Positions 30,523 through 42,316 are shown, numbered from the stretch's first letter. The stretch: 64,000 bases of DNA from Scylla paramamosain (GCF_035594125.1 NC_087156.1:16106497-16170496), one strand, 5' to 3'. A program made the numbers and translations. Notes: a model not told the origin generated them from the sequence alone.

Positions 30523-30570
<48 letters not shown>
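30523..30570. repeat. (GA)n microsatellite
   Basis: A pure GA tract of 24 units, 82 bp after the GT tract. Confidence 0.97.
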
Positions 30571-30571
<1 letters not shown>

Positions 30572-30933
30572 AAACCCCTGGAAGAGCCGGTCACTCGCCG
30601 CGGTGCAACACACGTGATAGGCTCACCGCGTCACGTTCCAGGGCAGGGCCTCCACGCTCGCAAAAACCAGCACTCGAAAAAAAAAAAAAGAGCAAGAACA
30701 CATCCGTGGTCAGCTATTCCGCAACAGTACTGGCCGTTGTGGCGACCCTGGCGGTGATATAAGAGTCACCCTCTCTAGGATTTTGCCACAGTAACTTTGC
30801 CTCTCTCGTATAGCTGTCCGTGGCCTCAAGATGAGTGGATCGTATCGAATTGTGCTCGTATCAAAAGTTCTTCTCCATTCAGAGGAAGGAAAGGCCTCGG
30901 GTTGAGCGGCGAGGGTAAAGCCAAAGCAGGATG

Positions 30934-31010
30934 AAGAAGAGGAGGAGGTGGAGCAGGCGGAGGAGGAGGAGGAGGAGGAGGAGGAGGAGGAGGAGGAGGA
31001 GGAGGAGGAG
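30934..31010. repeat. (GAG)n trinucleotide tract
   Basis: A GGA/GAG tract, pure from about 30958. It gives poly-Pro, poly-Ser and poly-Leu frames on the minus strand, none of them genes. Confidence 0.95.
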
Positions 31011-31797
31011 AAGGAAGTAGCTTTGTTCGCGGCCGTCGGGCGAGGGACGACCTGACCTGGCGGCGACCACGACCAAGGCACAATTCGACCTCATTCATAA
31101 ATGATACGAGGAGAGTTATCGAGCATATTACCTCCCAGGTGAGGAGAAGCTGAGCGAAATATTACAGCAAGATAAGCTAACCAGGGTAAATATACTGCCC
31201 TTGTGCGCGCCTTATTTGGTTTTGATGATAGTAGCCTTGAGTGATCGGTCAACGCGAGCCGCCGCAGCCCAAAGAAGTGTCTGTTTTTCTGTGCGTGTTG
31301 TAGCCACTCGAGAGAGACAGAGATACAAAAACAGAATTAAGTGCACTATACTTTGTGTGTAATGGAGGAAAAGTCATGGACATCCTCCTTTAGATTATCC
31401 TTAAGTTGACAAAAGCACATGTGGAGCACTGCGGGGCGTGTGAGTGTCCGGCGCGCTGCGTGGGTCACTGCCTGGTCAGGAGCACAGCGCCTTTGCCCCG
31501 GCCGTGACCATCCCCACTTGAGGCCGCGCCACTCCACGACCCCAGACCTTTTGAAAACCAACCGAAGCAATGCGGACGAGCGGTTGATCATTTCTGACAC
31601 ACCGATCAATGTTTTTTCCTCTCTCTCTCTTCTTTTTCTTGCTTGAGAGGGAGAAAATAAAGGGTAACGCGGCATGGATGTGGTACTTGAGACTTGAATT
31701 ATGTTGTCACATTTCAAAACGTAAATACCAACAAACTTCTGTACGCTGCAACACACAGATAATTGTTAATGTTACTCGCATCAAAATAAACACTTTC

Positions 31798-31798
<1 letters not shown>

Positions 31799-31880
<82 letters not shown>
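31799..31880. repeat. (GT)n microsatellite
   Basis: A pure GT tract of about 41 units. Confidence 0.97.
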
Positions 31881-31881
<1 letters not shown>

Positions 31882-32056
31882 ACTTCAGAGTCAGAGTTGC
31901 CCTGTAGGAGGCTCTGCAGGGGGTTAAAGTTAATCACGTTTACATTCTGCGTCCTTTGAGAAATAAGAAAACTTGAACATGAGTAATACATATTGCTACT
32001 TTTTTAGGTGAAGTCCAGATCGGCGCGGGAGGAAGTCTCTATCATTAGCTGGTTCA

Positions 32057-32347
32057 ATGATCTCGAAACTGTTGAAAGAAAAAAAAAACACGCGAGAGAG
32101 AGGGAGAGGGCGAGCAAGTTTTGTCGGTGTCCAGTTAGACAGCGGGAAAATTCTTAGAATTACTGATAAATTTAATGGACGACTGTTTTCACAAAAAGAA
32201 TTTCCTGAAAGAGTCTGGCGGATGAAGCTGCTAAGGCAACACCGGGCACTTATTGAGGCATCGGCTGCTTCCAGGAGGATTTTCTCTTCGGAAGGTACGC
32301 GTGAAAAACGACTTAACTTTGTCGATTGCGAGGGATGGCGGCAGTAA
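32057..32347 (+). CDS. Unassigned open frame, 96 codons, doubtful
   Basis: This frame starts with ATG and has balanced composition (for example GKILRITDKF and RVWRMKLLRQ), unlike the surrounding microsatellite frames. A TTTTTTAG acceptor-like site lies 50 bp upstream, but the frame is closed by TGA immediately after it, so it would have to be an initial exon. A GTACGC donor-like site lies near 32295. I recognise no family. It may be a chance ORF. Confidence 0.12.
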   Translation: MISKLLKEKKNTRERGRGRASFVGVQLDSGKILRITDKFNGRLFSQKEFPERVWRMKLLRQHRALIEASAASRRIFSSEGTREKRLNFVDCEGWRQ

Positions 32348-32689
32348 GAAGTGGAGTGTGTGGATATAACGCAATGGCACGAGCAAATGAGTAAACTTCC
32401 TGTGCCTCTCCGCGGACTGGTTTAGTTCCCTTGGGGTTTTCCTGGTCCATCGCTCAGCTCTTTATTTTCGAGTTATTTTAATGGCCAATAACTTTCTTAA
32501 ATCCGCGTCTGAGTCGAAATGTTTAGAGAAGGAGAGCAGATTGAAGGGCTTTGTGAGGAAGAAGTGAACGAAAGAGTACAAAAGATCAGACAAGTATTAA
32601 GATATAAAGGCAGTGAGAGGTCTCAAGTGAAGAGTAAATAAGAGGAGTGAAAGAAGGAATATTTTGATGATAGGAGGAAGAGTAGGCAA

Positions 32690-32774
32690 GGAGAAGGAGG
32701 AGAAGGAGGAGGAGGAGGAGGAAGACGAGGAGGAGGAGGAGGAGGAGGAGGAGGAGGAGGAGGAGGAGGAAGAG
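32690..32774. repeat. (GGA)n trinucleotide tract
   Basis: A GGA tract with GAC and GAA interruptions. Confidence 0.95.
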
Positions 32775-33074
32775 GTAATACCGGTGGTGGTGATGGTGAA
32801 ATAAAAGGAAAGGCTTGTAATAATAATGATCATGGAGAAGAAACAGGAGGCGGAGGAAAAATAGAAAAAAAGTAGTTATGTCATGTAAAATAAAAACTAG
32901 TCGACTCGTGACTTTCGGGGAGTTGATTAATCAATAGCAACACGAAAGCAAGAAGCTGCGATGCGCGTGTTGGGGAAGAAGTCGATCTGCGAGGCTCCGA
33001 GTTTTTATAGAGATGCCGAGCCGCGAATGAGCCTCAAGAATGTATGCCTCTGCATCTGAAAGTGTGAGGGAAAG

Positions 33075-33075
<1 letters not shown>

Positions 33076-33138
<63 letters not shown>
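33076..33138. repeat. (GT)n microsatellite
   Basis: A pure GT tract of about 31 units. Confidence 0.97.
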
Positions 33139-33139
<1 letters not shown>

Positions 33140-34299
33140 ATTAAGCTGGCTTCAAGTAAGGGATAATGTGTCTGTGTAAAATCGATAAAAGCGAAGTGCA
33201 TTATGCTTACCTTCCATCACTGAAGTCTCTCCCTCTCCTTATTCGCGCGCTGATGGCTGGCTATCCGCGCTGGGAAAATAATAACAATAAAAAAATAGCC
33301 AAATAAAAAGACGGCGCGTTGAAGTGGCAGGAGATATTCCCCTTTTCTTTTTCGGGCACCACGGAGCACCTCGGTTCGACACCCGTCACGTAGACAAGAA
33401 CGAGATTTTACGGACAATTAGTGAACACGTTCTGAACACGCTTTTTCCTCCTTTACCTTTTGTTGAGTGCACCTCCACCCTCCGAGTATTTCATTAGCGC
33501 CGCTGACCTGTCCGGGCCGCACCTGGAACGGTACACAGTTGGGCCATGTTACCCCCTGCGCTGCGCTCACCTGCCGGACCCAAAGAGCAAAGGTAGAGGT
33601 TCGTGTTGATTAATTGTGGTTTTATCCGAGCTGGAGGGACGTGTGGGGGGGGGGGGAGGAGAGGCATGCGTGGAGAAACTTCTGAAGAACACAAATACAG
33701 AACTGGCTGACCTTACCGACGAGGAAGGGTTCTCGTAAGGAGCCCAGCTGGGGGAGCCATCGCCGCCGCCTCCTCGAGAATGCTCAGGTGTTTATTTCTG
33801 ATCTCGAAAGGTTATCATTACCGCGCGCGCGCCGCTGTTATGCATGAGCCCTGCCAAATGTCAAGGAATACTGTGCGCCCGTGCGAAGCTTGCGACACGT
33901 TTAGATCGTAATGTTTTGAGTTTGCGACACATTGAACTTCTGGCTACTAATGTGAGGCCAGTGTAGGAGGTAGCAGCGATGCGTGGCCGACCTCACCTCC
34001 CGCCTTGACTTTCGTTTTGTTTAGCGCTTTCCCTTCCCCACTTTTTTTTTCTTTATACTGGTGTCTGTGTGTGTTGTCCTGTCCTTCTCCCTTTTTTGTC
34101 ATTTTTTCTGATTCACTTCCTTTACTCCGTCCTTCCTTCTTTTTTGTTGAATGTTCCTCCCTCCATGTGATTTCCCCTCCTAACCTTTGCTATTTATCTT
34201 TTTACTTCTGTGTAGCGCAAAATGAGTTAGTCCTTTGTAATTATTTCATCACTGTACCACGGTCACTACAAAACTATGCGCAGGTGACGCTGGGAATCT
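33139..34299. other. Unique sequence, no gene seen
   Basis: Contains a G run at 33645-33656 and a T/C-rich stretch at 34.0-34.2 kb. Nothing coding recognised. Confidence 0.5.
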
Positions 34300-34800
34300 G
34301 AACGGTGGTATCACCTTTACCTTATTGCTGTTATTGCCACGAATTGCTAAACATGTTTTTCCTAACCCTCCGCCCTTCACTTCAGCATCTTCATGGTGTT
34401 CCCCGCCCTATGTTTGTATTGCCAAACAGTTTCCCATATTGCTAATTTATAAGGCCGAGATGTTATAACTAAGGATTGCTAAACACATTTTCTCCTTCCA
34501 GCTCTCCTGTCGTGATAATTACTCCTCAACCTGTCTTACTTTATTCTGAATATATGTTCTAACGTAATTTCCTTTACCAGGTCATACTTTCATAACTACT
34601 TATTAATACCAGATGATTTTCTCTCCCGTGACATTATTACGCAGCCTTGGTAAATATGTTGACATGTCTGTCTTTACAACTCCAAGCGAAATTACTTATT
34701 AGACAATACCTTCATTATAATGGGTAACACTAAAGACTTTTTTGTCCCTCATGTGGAATTACTCCCCAGCCTTTGTCTCTACAGAAAGCGTGAACTGGCA
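34300..34800. repeat. Degenerate tandem array, ~120 bp period, ~4 units
   Basis: Related blocks start at about 34392, 34511, 34627 and 34750 (variants of CGTGATAATTACTCCTCAACC, such as CATGTGGAATTACTCCCCAGC), with spacings of 119, 116 and 123 bp. Secondary words recur between them (ATTGCTAAACA at about 34343 and 34485, AACTACTTATTA-like at about 34600 and 34694). Divergence is high, so the array is old. It appears unrelated to the 8.8-kb array. Confidence 0.55.
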
Positions 34801-35027
34801 TATTGCACAGGTGAATGGCGGGGGAGGGGGCAGGTGAGTTGCATGTCCTGGTGCAGCTCGGCCCCCTAACCTTCACCTCGCTGTCCCCACCGCCCCGGGC
34901 ACCTCACAATTGGTTCTGTGGGAACACGGGACTGTGAGGGGTGAGAGGTGGCCGAGTGCTGTGGTGGATGTTGTTATTGTTCTTGGTGGTGACTTCCGTT
35001 CTTGTAATTTTTATGGTAGTGGTGATG

Positions 35028-35060
<33 letters not shown>
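35028..35060. repeat. (TAG)n microsatellite
   Basis: Eleven GTA/TAG units. It is complementary in sense to the (CTA)n tract that starts 90 bp later. Confidence 0.95.
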
Positions 35061-35148
35061 ATAGGAGTGGTTGCAGCTGATCAGTAGTTTTGTTGATAAT
35101 GTATCACAATTGTTGATTTACCACTACTGTTTCCACCATCACCACCCC

Positions 35149-35150
<2 letters not shown>

Positions 35151-35197
<47 letters not shown>

Positions 35198-35300
35198 CAC
35201 TGTTACTATCACTACTGTTACTACTACCACTGTTACTACTACTATTACTGCTGCTGCTTCTACAACAACAACGACAATAACAACAAGTTCTACGACGGCG

Positions 35301-35337
<37 letters not shown>

Positions 35338-35338
35338 T

Positions 35339-35388
<50 letters not shown>

Positions 35389-35395
35389 TTTCCCC
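35151..35395. repeat. (ACT)n imperfect trinucleotide array
   Basis: About 245 bp of ACT units: pure at 35151-35197, mixed with TGT/CTG/CAA units in the middle, and pure again at the right end. It forms a potential hairpin with the (TAG)n tract. Confidence 0.93.
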
Positions 35396-35555
35396 CTACA
35401 ATCATTACCATTAATAACAAAATACTCGTTCTCCTTCAGATCCAAATAACTCACTTGCATAGAAATCCTTGCAGCTCCATTGAAACACAACAATACATGC
35501 ATTCAAACGCTTCACTATGGCAGTTTTAGATAGTGGATGTAATGGCGCTGGTGAT

Positions 35556-35815
35556 AGATGAGGACAAGGAGGAGGAAGAGGAGGAGGAGGAGGAAGTGGA
35601 GGAGAACAGGGAGGGGGGCAGGGGAAGAGCTCGTCTCTAGCGGTCGACTAGGGGACGAGAGGTGGAAGTCCGGAGGCAGCGGCGGTGAGGGTGGAAGTGC
35701 TGGTGGGAAGTGAAGGTGGAAGGGGAGGAGGAGGAGGAAGGAGGAAGGAGGGGTCGTAGAATAGGAGGGGAAGAGGAGAAGGAGGAGGAGGAGGAGGAAG
35801 AGGAGGAGGAGTATG
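35556..35815. repeat. (GGA)n-rich purine stretch
   Basis: Three GGA-rich blocks (about 35561-35603, 35716-35760 and 35771-35812) within a strongly purine-biased plus strand. Confidence 0.85.
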
Positions 35816-35965
35816 ACGCTCGAGTGAGAATGGTTACAAGGGTAAACCAAAGTTCCTTGCCAAGTGTTGTGTTCATGGCCGCTGCATGAGAAATGGAAGC
35901 ACGAGGCGAAGAGAGACGGATTTGTCGATAGGAGCGTGGTGAGAGGAGCGTCCATCTCTTCACAC

Positions 35966-35969
<4 letters not shown>

Positions 35970-36018
<49 letters not shown>

Positions 36019-36093
36019 GGGGGGGGGGAGAGAAGACAGACAGAAAGATAGACAGACATCCAAAAGCAGACACCCAGCCAGCCAGCCAGCCAG

Positions 36094-36167
<74 letters not shown>

Positions 36168-36242
36168 GGGGGGAAGACAGACAGAGAGAGAGAGAAAGAT
36201 AGACATACAACCAAAAGCAGACACCCAGCCAGCCAGCCAGAT

Positions 36243-36309
<67 letters not shown>
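35970..36309. repeat. Duplicated compound microsatellite (GA)n-G run-CAGA/CCAG-(GA)n-CAGA/CCAG-(CA)n
   Basis: The order is (GA)n 35970-36007, a run of 21 G at 36008-36028, then unit 1 at 36031-36096 (AAGACAGACAG ... AAAAGCAGACACCCAGCC and a CCAG run). It continues with (GA)n 36096-36163, a short G run, unit 2 at 36173-36240 with the same order and nearly the same sequence, and (CA)n 36243-36309. The two units are about 140 bp apart, so the whole module was tandemly duplicated. Confidence 0.9.
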
Positions 36310-36310
<1 letters not shown>

Positions 36311-36716
36311 GGAAGCAAGAGACTCGTTATTCATAAAGCGTAAGAAATAAAAGTGAGTTTCACGTAATGCTACTCGGCAAGAAAATAACAATCCAAGAAA
36401 GAGAGAAAGAGAAAGAAAGTGAATTCTAAATAACAACCTCAATTTATATTCATAAGGTAGCCTGATATTGCTCTCGTAAATGTATCTTAAATAAGCATAA
36501 CTACCCGCCGGCCAAGGGTGCTTAGGGACGGTACGTATGCTTCTCAGAAAGGATATTACGTCGTTAGTCTTGAGGCAACGAAATGTGATATTCCCTGGAC
36601 TCGACCTTAACCTTCTGACCCGCGACAGGTGTACGTTTGTCTTTCAAGATTTCCTGGAGTGACTCGTCTTGCATCCAACGCAGCCCGAAGACGCGGTAGT
36701 GGTGTGTCCAAGGTGT

Positions 36717-36717
<1 letters not shown>

Positions 36718-36755
<38 letters not shown>

Positions 36756-36761
36756 GAGGAG

Positions 36762-36812
<51 letters not shown>

Positions 36813-37062
36813 GGACAGACAGACAGAACAGGAATAGGTATGCAAAGATAGATAGGCGTACAAACAGACAGCCAGCCAAATAGATGGATAGACAGACAGA
36901 CAGGCAGCCAACCAAGAAGATAAACAGGCGGACAGATAGACGGAAAAACAGACAAAAAACAAAAATAAATAATAAAAAAACGAAGGGACGGACGGAGGGA
37001 TGCAGACAGACCACCAGACAGACAGACGCAAATAAATAGATAGACTACAACAGACAGACAAA
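36718..37062. repeat. (GA)n followed by degenerate CAGA/GATA tetranucleotides
   Basis: GA with CGAGG interruptions to 36810, then about 250 bp of degenerate ACAG/GATA/CCAG units. It resembles the 36.0-36.3 kb module and may be a further, older relative. Confidence 0.85.
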
Positions 37063-37289
37063 CCAGTCACCTGTTGCTATTACTCAAATATGACACAAAA
37101 ACAAGTAAAGCGGAAGATTAAATTGTGACGGAAAAGAGGAAGACGAAAGGTGCGGAGGGAAGTGAGGAAAACGCGCCAGGGAAAAAGAAAACGCGATGTA
37201 CGGGATGTTTAATGCAGTACCCCATCCCCGTTTTCTCCCAGCAGGAAGGAACAAAATTGTGCAAATCTACGGACCTTCATTGCCACGGA

Positions 37290-37290
<1 letters not shown>

Positions 37291-37377
<87 letters not shown>
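37291..37377. repeat. (GT)n microsatellite
   Basis: A pure GT tract of about 43 units. Confidence 0.97.
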
Positions 37378-37381
<4 letters not shown>

Positions 37382-37492
37382 GTTGTGCTGACTTGTGTTG
37401 CGTGACTAGTGTACGTGACCTCTCACCTGCGTGCGCCGCCCTATATGATGCGCGAGGCGTGGACCTAATCAATTGCATGTGATAGAGAACGC

Positions 37493-37495
<3 letters not shown>

Positions 37496-37538
<43 letters not shown>
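37496..37538. repeat. (GT)n microsatellite
   Basis: A second GT tract of 21 units, 118 bp after the first. Confidence 0.97.
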
Positions 37539-37539
<1 letters not shown>

Positions 37540-38857
37540 GTTGACCTGCATTTTCTGACCCTCCAGACTCGTAAAGTGTTTGGGCTGCGTGACCTTGGGT
37601 GACCTCAAGCAATCGTCGTGACACACTCGCCTCGAGGCTCTCTAGAGTTTGTGTCGGAGGGTCACACCAATAACCTGATTTCACTAACTTATGGCCTTGT
37701 TAATTAGTTGCTTGACTTTCGACCCTCGTGTCCTATGGCGACCTGCATCTTGCATGTGAACTTAGTGACCTCTATTATGCAACGAGGTCCCGCTGATGGA
37801 AATCTTGTGGTCTCTGCAAAAATAGTAATCCTTCAGCATGTTTATATTGCCCTGGGGACGGAAACCTTATATGTTGGTAGCGAGTTTTACCTCTTAATTC
37901 TCTGATGCCTTTTAGTGTTTCCAGAAAACCCTTGAGTAAACACAGAGAGCACCAAGAGATTTATTTATGTGCGTGTGCCATGTTGGCTTGGAATGCTGCC
38001 ACATATCTCTCTGTCCCTCGTTCAAACAATATCAAGAATAGATTCTCTCTCTATCCTACTTTCACCCAGGCACTTTATGCTTCATGAAAATTTACACTCG
38101 GATATTCATACGTGGAATGATACTCGAGACGACCAGTCCTTTCCATTTCGTCTTTCAGAAATTAGAAATTGGCGTCTTTTTTTCCTTGGCACAACACTTG
38201 TTTCCAACCATTAGCGCGTCACCCGCCAATAGGGAAATGTTACGAGACAGCTTAACCAGCACCTTAAAGAACACAGGGCCAATACCAGCCCGCCCGGCCA
38301 GGCCACCACCACGCGGGCAGCCTGCCACGCCACTCATCCCTGCCGTCCTCTGCGCGTGCCCAATAAACATAGCCACTTTAGTACCATCACCACTTTAATA
38401 ACCAGGCGGTGCTGTTGCGCCGAGGGGGTGATTTACATGCTTTAGAGAGACACTGTCGGCGTCTCTCTCTGGAAACTTGCATCTTATCCTCCCGCCAGAT
38501 AGACCGAGGCTCGCCTGAAGACCATTGCCACACACACCCGACGCCTGGCCACCTCCTTTCTCCTCTCCGGTGAACAGTAAAAGACTTCATAGCATTTCGT
38601 CGAGCGCATTGACCGATGGCTACGATGGCATGACTTCCTTAAGTTGTTGGAAATTGGCGGCGCGGTATCAGTGAAGAGAAGAAAGTAACGAGCACCCATT
38701 AATAACAGTTTAGGTTAGTGCAGATATAAGCCGCTGCGGCCTCTAAGCACCAACTGCTCTTGCATTCCCGGTGATTTGTGGCGCCGCTGCCTAGTCCGCA
38801 CTGATATAGCTGAGGTGATAGCAGGCGCAGACTTATGACCGGCCTGTGGCGAGGACA

Positions 38858-38861
<4 letters not shown>
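37539..38861. other. Unique sequence, no gene seen
   Basis: Short open frames only. GC-rich at about 38.25-38.55 kb. No family recognised. Confidence 0.5.

Positions 38862-38937
<76 letters not shown>
38862..38937. repeat. (GA)n microsatellite
   Basis: A pure GA tract of 38 units. Confidence 0.97.
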
Positions 38938-38938
<1 letters not shown>

Positions 38939-39306
38939 AGTTGGAATAAACATAGGGAGAGGCAGGACGGCGGCAGATGTGAGAGGCGAGCAAGGAGAAG
39001 GAGCATTGGCAAGGTAATCATCGTAGGAGCTTTATACGCTTCCAGGTCCATCTTCCATAACTCTCCGCGTGGACTCCCGGCGATAGCGGCCTTCCATGCA
39101 GCTGATAGCCTTATAGACGCCGGCCTACCCGTCCATCAGGCCAAAATATATGCCTAGTTTATGGTAATAGAAGCGAGCTATATTAAGCTAAACCGGACTG
39201 CTTCGATACCAGTGGGTCAGCGAGGACGAGTGGCGGAGGCGAAAGGGCAGGTGGGGTCAGAGGTCACCGAGGCAGGCAGGAGGTAATGGAAATGAGGTGT
39301 AGCCGC

Positions 39307-39308
<2 letters not shown>

Positions 39309-39372
<64 letters not shown>
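39309..39372. repeat. (GA)n microsatellite
   Basis: A pure GA tract of 32 units, followed by about 250 bp of purine-rich sequence. Confidence 0.97.
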
Positions 39373-39378
<6 letters not shown>

Positions 39379-40195
39379 AATAAAAGCAGAACCAATGTAA
39401 GAGACACAAGAATAGGAGGCGGAAGGGAGGAAAGAAGGGTGGAGTGCAGGTGATCAGATTGAAAGGGAGAAAAAAAAATATAGTGAAGGTGAAACGAGAA
39501 AATGTAAATGAACCAGAAAGAGAGAAGAAAGAGAAAGAGGAAGAGGAAGACGGGAGAGGAAAGAGAGAACGCGCGAAATAAAGAAAATAACTTGGGAGGA
39601 GAGAAAGTTAGAAAGAAAGTCCGGATACACTGAAAGATATATGCATCGGGAGAATCAGGAAGTGACATCAGACTAACCATGAATACTTAGAGGCAAGGAT
39701 AAGATAGAACAGCTGACAGGACGGGGATGATGACGTGACTGGAATGAAGAACGAAGGGAGAGACGCGTTTGAAAGGCAATGAGACGGACATGAATGCAAT
39801 TAATTAGCGTCTAATGTACTTCTTTCTAATATAAAGTAATACTGGTAGGTCGTGTGGAGCTTTGCCTCGGTGGTTTAAATCCGCATCCTTAGCTGTTAAT
39901 CTTCTCATTCCTAACGCTCATGATTCTTTTATTTGCTACTCTAAAAGCTTATTAAACAACACAATATATAAAAAGAACACCTACATACCTACATTTCTTA
40001 ATTTTCCTACTTCTCCACCTTCCTACAGGTTAAATTTCAAAGTTTCAGAAGTATCAAGAGTTGTGAACTGCCTCGTGCATCTAAAAACTCATTGCTCTCC
40101 TCGTTAATTAGGCCGCAGTTTATCGTCCAACTGGTGTCCTATGTTTGTCTGCACTTCACCCGCCTCTGCTGTCCCGTCTAATGAATTGATAGATG

Positions 40196-40272
40196 CATGC
40201 TGCTCCCACCAGGATACGAACCGTGGAACTGGGCACACCGAATGATTAGTAGACTCACTAAGACACATTACC
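40196..40272 (-). repeat. tRNA-like SINE head fragment
   Basis: On the minus strand GGTTCGTATCC (40212-40222) fits the RNA polymerase III B box (GGTTCGANTCC) with one mismatch. It follows a stretch beginning TGTCTTAGTGAGTCTACTAA that may carry a degenerate A box. The spacing and the GGTGGGAGCA tail resemble a tRNA-derived SINE head, not a functional tRNA, because I cannot fold a complete cloverleaf. A (GA)n tract abuts its 5' side on the minus strand. Confidence 0.4.

Positions 40273-40340
<68 letters not shown>
40273..40340. repeat. (GA)n microsatellite
   Basis: A GA tract with one AA interruption near 40286. Confidence 0.97.
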
Positions 40341-40344
<4 letters not shown>

Positions 40345-40469
40345 AGTTGCATGGCCAGGGAATTAGACATCAGTTACCTTTCTAAGTAAGAATAATTGAG
40401 CAGGCTGGGAACACAACACAGCTACCTTGATAAGGACGTTGCTTGATATTCTTAGCGTCGCCATAATCA

Positions 40470-40819
40470 ATGCCACCACCACCACCACCACCACCACCAT
40501 CACCACCATTGCCATTATCATTACCACTACTACCTTTACTATCTTTAACACTACGACCATCACCACCACAGCCATCGTTACCTCTATGCAACCATGATTA
40601 CTACTACCATTACCACCAGGGAGACCACCATTACCGCCAATATTACCACTACTCAACCACCACCACTACCACTATCACCACCATCATTACTATTACTACC
40701 ACCACCGCAGTCACTTTTACCACTGCCACTACTGTTACTTCTACAACAACTACTTTCACCGCCATTACCACCATCACCATTACCTCTGCAACCACCACCA
40801 CCACCACCACCACCACCAC
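40470..40819. repeat. Imperfect (ACC/ATT/ACT)n trinucleotide array, 350 bp
   Basis: Pure CAC at both ends (40470-40500 and 40797-40819) with 300 bp of degenerate ACC, ATT and ACT units between. It keeps long open frames on both strands (Thr-, Pro- and Val-rich) with no coding meaning. Confidence 0.92.
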
Positions 40820-40895
40820 GCAAACCAGTCTCGTCCTCAAACTGACGGACTCGCTAACGGCGCGACCTGAGAATACCGGTGTGTCGAGATGCTCT

Positions 40896-40922
40896 CCACA
40901 CACACACACACACACATACACA
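40896..40922. repeat. (CA)n microsatellite
   Basis: A short CA tract of about 13 units with one T interruption. Confidence 0.93.
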
Positions 40923-40998
40923 CTCAGCCTGCTTGCGCCTATAGGTCAGCTTCCCAGTTTAGCATTGAAGCCTCAGGGAAGGAAGGAAATTGTCCATG

Positions 40999-41000
<2 letters not shown>

Positions 41001-41041
<41 letters not shown>
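41001..41041. repeat. (GA)n microsatellite
   Basis: A pure GA tract of 20 units. Pyrimidine-rich sequence follows at 41.12-41.42 kb. Confidence 0.97.
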
Positions 41042-41042
<1 letters not shown>

Positions 41043-42259
41043 GCTGCAAATCGAATATACACAATCCTTCTCCATACTAACATTTGTATCTGTCAAGCTC
41101 GCCGTAAGAATCTCCAGCACCTCACCTCCCTCCCTTCTTTCCTTCCCTCCTCCCTCCTCACCCTCCCCTCTTATTTCACACTCCACCCTACACCCATACA
41201 GACATTCCTTCCCTCCCTCACCCTCTCCACCTGCACGCCCACATCTTGCACCACCTCCCCGCCCTCCAACCTCTTGTTTCTGTTAGGTTCTTTCCCCTCC
41301 TGCGCTCCTTCGACCTTCCCCAAACATTGGACCTCCTAGCCTGCCCACTCCTCTCCTTATCCCAACCCTTGCTGCGCCGCCACCCTCTCATCCATTACCC
41401 CGTCCTCACCCAAATACAACACTCGGAAAGGTCTCGTCTCGTCCCGACCTTCGTGTATAGTAATTCCCCTAATTATTCATTCCGTCCCGTCAGTCTTGCT
41501 CGTTGTGTCATATGTAGATGGCGGCTCACGTTTCCAGCGTCCATTGTGTTGGTATAATGTAGAAACTGCGTTGAACTGCTACTTAATGGGAAATGAGGGA
41601 GGTTTTATAGTGTATGGGTGTGCGAGGCTTCCCTTTGCGATGGCGGAAGTGAAGGAACCGGTCGAATAATCGTTTATATTTCTTTATTTTTTTGGATTTA
41701 TTTGTTTATTGCACTTATAATTTTTGGAACTTGAAGAGACAGGCGTGTTCCTTTCCCCCCTTCAGGAGCACCGCGGCAGTCGGCGTGGAGTGATGAGTGA
41801 AACACGTTTGGGAGTAATATGTCCGTCAGCAAAATTATATGCAGGCGATATTTTACATTGTTTATTTTAGGAGCACGCAAGAGGATATTTTCGTGAGCCT
41901 CCTTGTGGCATCCCGCGGGTAATGGACTGCCCTGAGTGGGGGAGGAAGGAGGAGGGTGGTTGTGATGGAGGAGTGGAGGAAGGTGGGGGAAGACTTACCT
42001 TTGCCCGACACCTGGCCGAGCTCCTTCAAGTTAGCACGAGAGGCCTTCATAAAATAAGCGAATCCTCGTATAAATATATTTACCTTCCTTATGGACAATT
42101 TGTAGTTTATAAATGATACCTGGCAGGAAGTATCTCGAAGGCAATCACTAGGCCTCGGACAGGTGACGCGTGGCGGCAAAAATATGCAGATTACCTCCGC
42201 TCATTTTCTCGTCCCTCTCCTATCTCCCTCCATCCCCTTCCTCCACAACCTTCCCTTCC

Positions 42260-42262
<3 letters not shown>
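41042..42262. other. Unique sequence, no gene seen
   Basis: C/T-rich to about 41.42 kb, then mixed. No recognisable coding sequence. Confidence 0.5.

Positions 42263-42312
<50 letters not shown>
42263..42312. repeat. (CT)n microsatellite
   Basis: A pure CT tract of 25 units inside a pyrimidine-rich stretch. Confidence 0.97.

Positions 42313-42316
<4 letters not shown>

Noticed and set aside
33371..33385. GGTTCGACACCC, B-box-like, suggesting a tRNA gene
   Set aside because: No A box at the right distance and no acceptor-stem complementarity in the flanks.
35970..36309. CRISPR-like regular repeats
   Set aside because: The repeated blocks are microsatellite modules. There are no unique spacers of constant length, and the DNA is clearly eukaryotic.
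35515..36318. 267-codon minus-strand frame with Cys-Val, Ser-Leu and Trp-Leu-Ala-Gly runs
   Set aside because: The whole frame is explained by the (CA)n, (GA)n, CCAG and GGA repeats of the compound microsatellite zone.
40470..41339. 289-codon plus-strand frame, the longest in the window
   Set aside because: It consists of Pro/Thr-rich translation of an ACC/ACT array, then a GA tract, then C/T-rich sequence. No domain or start context supports it.
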